A program made the translations under genes and the position numbers. Source: WRMR01 sp031548645 (GTDB lineage: Bacteria; Planctomycetota; Planctomycetia; Pirellulales; Thermoguttaceae). From it: a DNA stretch of 9,512 bases. The stretch is taken from the NCBI GenBank assembly GCA_031548645.1, contig JAVBQX010000166.1, forward strand, positions 1-9,512, written 5' to 3'. How positions within the stretch are numbered: position 1 is the stretch's first letter; each line of letters begins with the position of its first letter. Of this stretch, positions 1 to 4,818 are shown in pieces. The notes under the pieces were generated by a model. The model had not been told where the DNA came from. It did not search any database and saw only the letters and a program-made list of their open reading frames with translations.

Positions 1-1
1 G

Positions 2-472
2 CGAAAAATCGACATGATCATCGGCAAGCTGATCACCTATTACCTGCTCGGCATGGGCTCGACGCTCATCTGCACGCTGATCGGCGTGTTCCTGTTCGGC
101 GTGCCGTTTCGCGGGTCGGTGTTCGCGATGTACCTCGTTTCAAGCGTGTTCCTCTGCGTGGCGCTCGCGCAGGGTTATTTCATTTCGACGGTCACGCGGA
201 ACCAGTTTCTCGCTTCGCAGGCATCGCTCGTGCTGGCGTTTCTGCCGAATTACATTTTGTCCGGGCTGCTGTTCGAGATTTCGTCGATGCCGGCACCGAT
301 CCGCGTGATCGCATATATTTTCCCGGCGAAATATTACGTAACCTGCCTGCAAACGGTATTCCTCGCCGGCGACGTCTGGCCGTTGCTGCTGACGAACATG
401 GCGTGCATGGGCGTGATCGGCGCGCTCTACATGGCCGGCACCATCGCCAAAACGCCGAAACGGTTGGAGTGA
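2..472 (+). CDS. ABC-2-type transporter permease, C-terminal part (partial at 5' end)
   Basis: This is the end of a membrane permease of the ABC-2 family, which forms the transmembrane channel of ABC exporters (drug, lipid or polymer efflux in the YbhR/YbhS/YhhJ type). The frame is open to the left edge, so the start is missing; the Met at position 14 is probably internal. Counting from that Met, four hydrophobic segments are visible at about residues 4-32, 34-58, 68-93 and 121-145. Between the last two lies the family's typical stretch, LSGLLFEISSMPAPI followed by a Tyr-Phe-Pro-Ala-Lys-Tyr-Tyr motif, equivalent to 'LSGFIFPIENMP...NPLRYF' in known members. The protein ends with a short basic tail. 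An ATPase partner and the rest of the permease should lie to the left. The substrate cannot be told. The gene converges on the zinc-ribbon gene, with the REP-like pair between their ends. Confidence 0.85.
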   Translation, partial: RKIDMIIGKLITYYLLGMGSTLICTLIGVFLFGVPFRGSVFAMYLVSSVFLCVALAQGYFISTVTRNQFLASQASLVLAFLPNYILSGLLFEISSMPAPIRVIAYIFPAKYYVTCLQTVFLAGDVWPLLLTNMACMGVIGALYMAGTIAKTPKRLE

Positions 473-481
473 ATGCAGAAT

Positions 482-559
482 GGTAGGGCGGTCTCGCCGA
501 GACCGCCGCCGGAACAATGATACGCACAATCGCGGCAGTCACGGCGTGACCGCCCTACC
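482..559. repeat. Inverted pair of REP-like hairpins (BIME-like)
   Basis: Two 26-bp units face each other, one on the plus strand (482-507) and one on the minus strand (559-534). Both begin with ggtagggcggtc, so the whole element has 12-bp perfect terminal inverted repeats. Unit 1 folds into a perfect 10-bp stem around one base (ggcggtctcg c cgagaccgcc). Unit 2 folds the same way with one G:T wobble. The GTAG just before a G+C-rich hairpin matches the head tetranucleotide of REP sequences recognised by REP-associated tyrosine transposases (RAYTs). The element lies between two convergent genes, 9 bp past the permease stop, a usual place for bacterial REP pairs. It may also end transcription in both directions, though no T-tract follows either stem. 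No RAYT gene is in the window. Confidence 0.75.
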
Positions 560-591
560 TTGTCCCTCGCTAACGCTTCGGGCTCCGGTTG
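560..591 (-). repeat. 32-bp dispersed repeat, copy 1
   Basis: Read on the minus strand the unit starts caaccggagcccgaagcg and ends gcgagggacaa. It matches the copy at 4783-4814 at 31 of 32 positions; the single difference is T versus A in the centre. It directly abuts the REP-like pair at 559/560. It covers the last seven codons and the TAG stop of the zinc-ribbon gene. From memory, similar short repeats are common after genes in planctomycete genomes, but copy number cannot be judged from one window. Confidence 0.7.
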
Positions 592-1061
592 TTGCGATGC
601 GTTCTACAATGGGGACAGGTCATTTCGTAACGCGTGATGCCGCCGGTCGGGATGGGCCGCAGCGTCATGGCCTCGCCGCAGCGGGGGCAATATTCAACCG
701 CGTCGCCGGTTTCCCCGCGTTCGAGCGCCGACTGGCAGGTCACGCAGAATTTCGCGTTCGGCATGACGGCCATGCGTTCGGGCGGGATGATTTTGCCGCA
801 ACGTTCGCAACAGGTTTCGTCGGCCCAGGACCAGCTTTCCTTCGGAGCGATGCGGGCCGAGACGCCTTTCCCGCCGCACGCGGGGCATTCGATTTTGTCG
901 GCGTGAATGAGAAACAGCTCGCGGATCATGTCGGGGTCGAAGTCCGCCCGGGCCCGATAACGACCGGCACGGACCAGCTCGCGCAAAGCCCGTTCGAGCC
1001 CCCAAATTTCGACCGCGCGGCAATGGGAGCATCGGATTTCAAAAAGAATCGCTTCCGGCAT
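570..1061 (-). CDS. Multi-zinc-ribbon protein with DksA/TraR-type C4 zinc finger
   Basis: A 163-residue, probably cytoplasmic protein with four pairs of CxxC motifs: C11/C14, C59/C62, C85/C88 with C106/C109, and C125/C128 with C149/C152. The stretch C85-ERCG-KII-PP-ERM-AVMP-NAKFC-VTCQ matches the DksA/TraR C4 finger (CxxCGxxIxxxRLxAxPxxxxCxxCQ). DksA itself binds RNA polymerase through a coiled coil, which is absent here, so an RNA polymerase role cannot be assumed. The C11/C14 and C59/C62 pairs flank a helical stretch and may share one metal, and C125-C152 would be a third site. The start at 1061 has a GGGGGT stretch about 7 bases upstream. The last residues (about 157-163, NNRSPKR) and the TAG stop are supplied by the 32-bp repeat, so the original C-terminus may have been replaced. 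The gene follows lysC by 72 bp on the same strand. Function unknown; nucleic-acid or protein binding is the likeliest role. Confidence 0.75.
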   Translation of the reverse strand: MPEAILFEIRCSHCRAVEIWGLERALRELVRAGRYRARADFDPDMIRELFLIHADKIECPACGGKGVSARIAPKESWSWADETCCERCGKIIPPERMAVMPNAKFCVTCQSALERGETGDAVEYCPRCGEAMTLRPIPTGGITRYEMTCPHCRTHRNNRSPKR

Positions 1062-1083
1062 GGTGCGACCCCCGGTTCGTTAA

Positions 1084-1109
1084 AGCGCCGAGCAAGCCCG
1101 GCGGCTGAG
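1084..1109 (-). repeat. Degenerate hairpin repeat after lysC
   Basis: On the minus strand this reads ctcagccgccgggcttgctc followed by ggcgct. It lies 24 bp past the lysC stop, in the gap before the zinc-ribbon gene. It matches the hairpin after the cysteine synthase gene (4274-4299) at most positions, sharing the core agccg-cgggcttgc. Its own stem (ccgagc/gcccgg around aa) has one mismatch. It may be a decayed repeat or a weak terminator; no T-tract follows. Confidence 0.4.
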
Positions 1110-1133
1110 GATTACGTAATGAAACGTCACCGA

Positions 1134-2918
1134 TTACAGCGTATCCTTGGCAAATTCGGTCTTGAGCAGTTCGCAGGCTTTTTTGCCCTGTTCGTCGCGC
1201 ACGGTGATGTTGATGCTGCGCTCGCCGGTGTTGATGATGTTGACGTTGATGCTTTCGTCGGACAGCGTGCGGAAAATCCGGCAGGCCAAGCCCGTGTGGC
1301 TTCGCAGACCGGTTCCGCGAACGACGATTTTCGCGACTTTCGGGTTGTGCGTCGGGGCGTCGCTGCCGACGGATTTCGCCAATTCGCCGGCCACCGCGAC
1401 CGCCGCCTGTGCCTGCGTTCGCGGGACGGTGAAGCTGATGTTCGCGCGACCGCTCCGGCCGACGCTTTGCACGATCATGTCAACGACGACCGCGTCCCGG
1501 GCGATTTTTTCGAACACCGTCGCGGCCAGCCCCGGTTCGTCGGGCACGTTGGCCAAAGTCACGCGGGCCTGCGTTTCGTCGAGCGAAATCGATTCGATGA
1601 TCGTGTCCTCCATCCCGGTCAGCCGCGAGAGATATTCCCCTTCCAGCTTGTCGGGCGACGGTTTGTCGCCGACTTTCAGCGTGATCGGCCCCTGGGCGTC
1701 GTCCGGCTTGACGTGCAAAGCGTAGGCTTCATGCACGGTCTGCAACGCTTCGAGCGCTTCGTCCTGTTTGACGAGCACGGAAATTTTGATTTCGCTCGTC
1801 GTGATCAAGCTGATGTTGATACCGCGGTCGGCCAGGGCACGGAACATCCGTTGGGCCACGCCGGATTGGTCCGCCATGCCGAGCCCGACGACCGACACCT
1901 TGGCCACGCCGAGATCGGTTTCGACGCTTTCGGCCCCGACCGATTCGGCGACCGAACGCGTGATTTCAACCGTTTGCGGAAGGTCGTCTTCGACGACGGT
2001 GAACGAAATGTCCGTCCGACCGTCACTGCTCACGTTCTGCACGATCATGTCGGTCGCGATTTTCGCCTCGGCGATTTTTGTGAACAGGGTCATGGCCACG
2101 CCGGGTTTGTCGGGCACGCCGACGAGCGTGACCCGGGCCTCGCTTTTGGCCAACGCGGCCCCGCAAACGGGTTCGGTCAGCGATTCAGGCGTGTCGACGA
2201 TCCAGGTTCCGGGGGCGTCGCTGGCGCTGTTCCGCACGACGACCGGCACATTGTATTTTTTCGCGAATTCGATCGAACGGCTGTGCATGACCCCGGCGCC
2301 CAGGCTGGCCAGTTCGAGCATTTCGTCGTAGCTGATGCGGTCGACCTGGCGCGCTTCGGGCACCAGCCGCGGGTCGGTCGAATACACGCCGTCGACGTCC
2401 GTAAAAATTTCGCAGGCGTCGGCCCCGAGCGCCGCGGCCAAGGCGACGGCCGTCGTGTCGCTGCCGCCGCGGCCGAGCGTCGTGATTTCGCCGTTGTCGT
2501 CAACGCCCTGGAATCCGGCGGCGATGACGATTTTGCCTTCGTTGAGACTGCGACGCATCGTTTCCGTCGAAATGGAACGGATGCGTGCCTTCATGTGGGC
2601 GCTGTCGGTCAAAATGCCGATTTGCGTGCCGGTAAAGCTGACCGCCTTGTAACCGAGCGATTCGAGGGCGATGGCCATCAGCGAAATCGTCACCTGTTCA
2701 CCGGTCGCCATGAGCATGTCCATTTCGCGGTTCGAGGGTTTGTCGGTGATCTGCCGCGCCTGGGCGATCAGCCCGTCGGTCGTTTTCCCCATCGCGCTGA
2801 GGACCATGACCACTTTGTGACCTTCCTTGGCCGCTCGAATCGCCTTTCTCGCGGCGCCAAGAATTTTCTGCGTGTCGGCGACGCTCGTACCGCCAAATTT
2901 TTGTACAATTATGGACAT
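1134..2918 (-). CDS. lysC: Aspartate kinase (aspartokinase) with four ACT domains
   Basis: Phosphorylates L-aspartate with ATP, the committed step to lysine, threonine, methionine and (where made) diaminopimelate; cytoplasmic. The 594-residue protein begins MSIIVQKFGGTSV; K7-F-G-G-T-S is the aspartokinase signature. The nucleotide and substrate region continues through TLGRGGSDTT (148-156) and TDVDGVYSTDPR (173-184). The regulatory half is duplicated: one ACT pair at about 261-400 (ARVTLVGVPDKPG... and the effector-site motif ISLITTSEIKISVLV) and a second at about 451-590 (ARVTLANVPDEPG... NIINTGERSINITV). Standard one-pair enzymes are about 400-460 residues; a four-ACT form near 600 is known from cyanobacteria and, as I recall, planctomycetes. 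The chosen start, 36 codons inside the longest open frame, fits the conserved N-terminus and has AAGGGGG 7 bases upstream. Feedback inhibition by lysine and/or threonine is expected but cannot be read from sequence. No lysine riboswitch is evident upstream. Divergent from the cysteine synthase gene. Confidence 0.95.
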   Translation of the reverse strand: MSIIVQKFGGTSVADTQKILGAARKAIRAAKEGHKVVMVLSAMGKTTDGLIAQARQITDKPSNREMDMLMATGEQVTISLMAIALESLGYKAVSFTGTQIGILTDSAHMKARIRSISTETMRRSLNEGKIVIAAGFQGVDDNGEITTLGRGGSDTTAVALAAALGADACEIFTDVDGVYSTDPRLVPEARQVDRISYDEMLELASLGAGVMHSRSIEFAKKYNVPVVVRNSASDAPGTWIVDTPESLTEPVCGAALAKSEARVTLVGVPDKPGVAMTLFTKIAEAKIATDMIVQNVSSDGRTDISFTVVEDDLPQTVEITRSVAESVGAESVETDLGVAKVSVVGLGMADQSGVAQRMFRALADRGINISLITTSEIKISVLVKQDEALEALQTVHEAYALHVKPDDAQGPITLKVGDKPSPDKLEGEYLSRLTGMEDTIIESISLDETQARVTLANVPDEPGLAATVFEKIARDAVVVDMIVQSVGRSGRANISFTVPRTQAQAAVAVAGELAKSVGSDAPTHNPKVAKIVVRGTGLRSHTGLACRIFRTLSDESINVNIINTGERSINITVRDEQGKKACELLKTEFAKDTL

Positions 2919-3267
2919 GTCTTTTCCCCCTTCAAGAAAAACAAAATATGGTGATAATCGAGAAAACGCAGCAGGTCGAGCCAACAGTCGCGGCTTGTCT
3001 TGGCGTGAGAACACACGATCCCACAATCACGACAAAAAATGCGAGTTGTGGCCACAAATCGTTCCGTCTCAAGCACATTCCGAAATTGCGCGGCAGGCGG
3101 TTTTATTATGTCAGACTTTCAGTCATCGGCAAGAGCGGCGACCTAATTTTTGTCCCAAAAGGGGACCGTACCGAAAAAGTGGATATTTTCCTTGCCTTCG
3201 AGCGGGGAAAAATTCGCAATCACAAACTTTGTCCGAATCCAGTTTCAACACACCCGGAAAGGCTCTC
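2919..3267. promoter_or_regulatory. Divergent control region between lysC and the cysteine synthase gene
   Basis: This 349-bp gene-free stretch must hold the starts of transcription for both flanking genes. It is richer in A and T than the coding DNA around it. Its clearest structure is the palindrome at 3043-3060. A TATTAT at 3104-3109 (+) could be a -10 box for the cysteine synthase gene, but no -35 box sits at the proper distance. On the minus strand GATTAT and TATTTT lie shortly before lysC, again without a convincing partner. I see no riboswitch or small gene that I would defend. A 126-codon open frame (2948-3328, +) crosses it but runs into the cysteine synthase gene in another frame. 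Confidence 0.5.
3043..3060. promoter_or_regulatory. Candidate operator: palindrome TTGTGGCCACAA
   Basis: The perfect 12-bp palindrome TTGTGGCCACAA lies at 3046-3057 and extends to an 18-bp palindrome with one mismatched pair (ga-g-...-a-tc). A third TTGTGG half-site lies on the minus strand at 3026-3021. Three half-sites within 37 bp, between two divergent amino-acid biosynthesis genes, suggest a binding site for a dimeric regulator. The regulator is unknown, and chance cannot be excluded for a 12-mer. Confidence 0.3.
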
Positions 3268-4161
3268 ATGTATAACAATATCCTCGATGCGATCGGCAAC
3301 ACGCCGCTGGTCCGTATCCGCAATTTGAATCCGAATCCCGCGGTCGAAATTTACGCCAAGCTCGAAGGCTTCAACCCGACCGGCAGCATCAAGGACCGCA
3401 TCGCGCTGGAGATGATCCGGCAGGCGCAGGAAGTCGGGACGCTCACGCCGGGCAAGACGATCATCGAGGCGACCTCGGGCAACACGGGCATCGGCCTGGC
3501 AATGATCGGCACGGTGCTCGGCTACGAAGTCGAGATCGTCATGAGCGAAGCCGTTTCGATCGAGCGGCAGAAGATGATCGCCGCGTTCGGCGGAAAACTG
3601 ACGCTCACCCCGGCCGGCGAGGGAACCGACGGCGCGATCCGCAAATGCCGCGAACTGGTCGCCGCGCATCCGGAGAAATATTTCAACCCGGACCAGTTCT
3701 CCAACGAGTACAACAAGCTGGCGCATTACCACGCGACGGCCGCGGAAATCTGGCGCCAGACCGGCGGACGGGTCACGCATTTCGTCTCTTCGCTCGGCAC
3801 CTCGGGCACGCTGATGGGCGTCGGCATGGGCCTGAAGGAGAACAATCCGGCCATCAAGATCATCGAGGCCCACCCGGTCCGCGGCCATTACATCCAGGGG
3901 CTCAAGAACATGGAAGAGGCCATCGTGCCGGAAATTTACGAACCGGGACAAATCGACTTCAGCGTCCGCATCGAATCGGAGGAAGCCTTCGACATGGCGC
4001 GCCGGATCGTACACGAGGAAGGCATTTTCGTCGGCATGAGCAGCGGCGCCGCCATGCTGGCCGCAAGGCACGTCGCCGCCGAACTCGCCGAAGGCTTTCT
4101 TGTCGTCCTCTTCCCCGACCGCGGCGAAAAATACCTCAGCACCGACCTCTTCCGCGTGTGA
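3268..4161 (+). CDS. cysM: Cysteine synthase, CysM-like (PLP fold type II)
   Basis: Makes L-cysteine by replacing the activated hydroxyl of O-acetylserine (or O-phosphoserine in some relatives) with sulfide or another sulfur donor, using pyridoxal phosphate; cytoplasmic. It has 297 residues. K42 in the NPTGSIKDR motif (36-44) is the expected Schiff-base lysine. T69-SGNTG-74 is the substrate-binding asparagine loop and G177-TSGT-181 the PLP-phosphate loop. GMSSGAA (256-262) and PDRGEKYLSTDLF (283-295) complete the family pattern. The length and the SSLGTSGTLMG and DRGxxYLST motifs are closer to CysM than to CysK (about 320 residues). The stretch IQGLKNMEEAIVPEIYEP (209-226) resembles the O-phosphoserine-using mycobacterial CysM, so the acyl donor is uncertain. 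The start has GGAAAGG shortly upstream and matches the family N-terminus (NILDAIGNTPLVRI). No serine acetyltransferase gene is adjacent. Confidence 0.92.
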   Translation: MYNNILDAIGNTPLVRIRNLNPNPAVEIYAKLEGFNPTGSIKDRIALEMIRQAQEVGTLTPGKTIIEATSGNTGIGLAMIGTVLGYEVEIVMSEAVSIERQKMIAAFGGKLTLTPAGEGTDGAIRKCRELVAAHPEKYFNPDQFSNEYNKLAHYHATAAEIWRQTGGRVTHFVSSLGTSGTLMGVGMGLKENNPAIKIIEAHPVRGHYIQGLKNMEEAIVPEIYEPGQIDFSVRIESEEAFDMARRIVHEEGIFVGMSSGAAMLAARHVAAELAEGFLVVLFPDRGEKYLSTDLFRV

Positions 4162-4200
4162 GTCGTTGCGATGAAGTTCGTGCCGCTCATCCCATCCACC

Positions 4201-4222
4201 AGCCCCAAGCGTCAGCGCGGGG
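4201..4222 (+). repeat. Degenerate relative of the 32-bp repeat after the cysteine synthase gene
   Basis: This stretch contains agccccaagcg followed by tcagcgcgggg. It matches the core of the 32-bp repeat (agcccgaagcg-t-agcgaggg) at about 18 of 22 positions. It can fold as cccc/gggg, then gcg/cgc, around a TCAG loop. It lies 39 bp after the stop of the plus-strand cysteine synthase gene and reads in that gene's direction, as the two better copies do relative to their genes. Confidence 0.4.
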
Positions 4223-4273
4223 TGATGTGAGGGAATTGGGGGGTGGGATTTGTGATGTGGGGTTTGGAAATTC

Positions 4274-4299
4274 TTAGCCGTCGGGCTTGCCCGACGACA
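4274..4299 (+). repeat. Hairpin repeat, possible terminator of the cysteine synthase gene
   Basis: The core cgtcgggcttgcccgacg (4279-4296) is a perfect 8-bp stem around TT (or a 7-bp stem around CTTG). It lies 117 bp past the cysteine synthase stop. A degenerate copy lies after lysC (1084-1109, minus strand). The absence of a T-tract afterwards (acaaatgtg) argues against a classical intrinsic terminator and for a dispersed hairpin repeat. Apart from this and the element at 4201-4222, I see nothing in the 257-bp gap 4162-4418. Confidence 0.5.
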
Positions 4300-4418
4300 A
4301 ATGTGCAGCATTATTCCGGACGGAACAGGGTATCAATCATCCCTCGTAGACGGCATACGGCACTATCCCCACGATGTCCAGTCCGTCGTAAATCTACTGC
4401 GATCTACAGCAAAAACAA

Positions 4419-4670
4419 TCAATCACTAAAATCTTTAAGAAGTTCATCAATCATAGACGCTTCGAAAATCTCCCCGTTACTTTTAAATTTTTCAACTTGA
4501 ACTTCGCCTTTTTGATTTATATCCACCTCCCATCTCTCCCCTGGGATGGCAATAATAATTGAGATGGAATCAGCTAAATATTTGTCCAGCTTAAATGAAA
4601 TTTTACCGTCCTCAAATTTATTCAACAGCCTGATGAAATCGGCCAATGTTGAAATACGTTTTTCACTCAT
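4419..4670 (-). CDS. Small hypothetical protein in A+T-rich island (possibly immunity-like)
   Basis: An 83-residue acidic, soluble-looking protein with no signal peptide or membrane segment. An N-terminal helical part (TLADFIRLLNKFED, 8-21) is followed by predicted beta strands around IPGERWEVDINQKGEVQVEKF (42-62) and a C-terminal helix (MIDELLKDFSD). The GERWEV-x-GxVxVE pattern recalls, from memory, small stand-alone bacterial proteins, some of which lie beside toxin genes; I cannot name the family. Two rows inside it (4441-4500, 4561-4620) are only about one-third G+C, against about two-thirds in a dnaE row (8641-8700), so it is probably acquired DNA. Its own ribosome site is poor. Its ATG overlaps the stop of the 23-codon ORF upstream (ATGAGTGA), so its translation is probably coupled to that ORF. 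Confidence 0.65.
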   Translation of the reverse strand: MSEKRISTLADFIRLLNKFEDGKISFKLDKYLADSISIIIAIPGERWEVDINQKGEVQVEKFKSNGEIFEASMIDELLKDFSD

Positions 4671-4734
4671 ACAAAATACTTTCTACTGTGACGGGATTGC
4701 CATCCATTGTCTGAGAGCAACTATCGGTAGTCAT
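4663..4734 (-). CDS. 23-residue leader ORF coupled to the 83-residue gene
   Basis: Encodes MTTDSCSQTMDGNPVTVESI followed by LYE, then TGA. It has a textbook AGGAGG 7 bases before its ATG. The last 8 bases, ATGAGTGA, contain both its stop and the start of the 83-residue gene, the usual arrangement for translational coupling. An in-frame TGA lies just upstream of the ribosome site, so it is not the tail of a longer frame in the present sequence. It could be a small functional peptide, a leader that delivers ribosomes to the next gene, or the remnant of a larger gene such as a toxin tail. It is too short for protein-level proof. Confidence 0.5.
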   Translation of the reverse strand: MTTDSCSQTMDGNPVTVESILYE

Positions 4735-4741
4735 TGTAAAC

Positions 4742-4747
4742 CCTCCT
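4742..4747 (-). promoter_or_regulatory. Strong Shine-Dalgarno sequence (AGGAGG) for the 23-codon ORF
   Basis: On the minus strand AGGAGG stands 7 bases before the ATG at 4734. It is the best ribosome-binding site seen in the window and is the main reason for accepting the short ORF. The roughly 50 bases between it and the 32-bp repeat show no recognisable promoter, so the cassette may be read from upstream. Confidence 0.6.
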
Positions 4748-4782
4748 GTTCAACCGCTCCATGACTGTCGCGGCTCTGGTTC

Positions 4783-4814
4783 TTGTCCCTCGCTTACGCT
4801 TCGGGCTCCGGTTG
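4783..4814 (-). repeat. 32-bp dispersed repeat, copy 2
   Basis: Identical to the copy at 560-591 except for one central base, and on the same strand. It begins 4 bp after the TGA stop of the DUF3754 gene and separates that gene from the A+T-rich cassette. The similarity stops within a base or two on either side of the 32-bp core, which supports a discrete dispersed unit rather than a duplicated segment. Confidence 0.7.
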
Positions 4815-4818
4815 CATC

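Noticed and set aside
480..2954. An 824-codon plus-strand open frame covering the zinc-ribbon gene and lysC
   Set aside because: It is antisense to two recognisable genes, has a low-complexity His/Arg/Asp-rich translation typical of G+C-rich shadow frames, and no family signature.
2919..3026. A 36-residue N-terminal extension of aspartokinase
   Set aside because: The family begins at MxxIVQKFGGTSV, and a purine-rich ribosome site stands 7 bases before the ATG at 2918.
3152..3166. A gtccc-aaaag-gggac hairpin in the intergenic region
   Set aside because: The stem is only 5 bp, with the T-run on the wrong side for a terminator of either flanking gene.
2948..3328. A 126-codon plus-strand frame across the lysC/cysteine synthase gap
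   Set aside because: It overlaps the first 61 bp of the cysteine synthase gene in another frame, shows no conserved motif, and has no good ribosome site; the stretch is better explained as a divergent promoter region.
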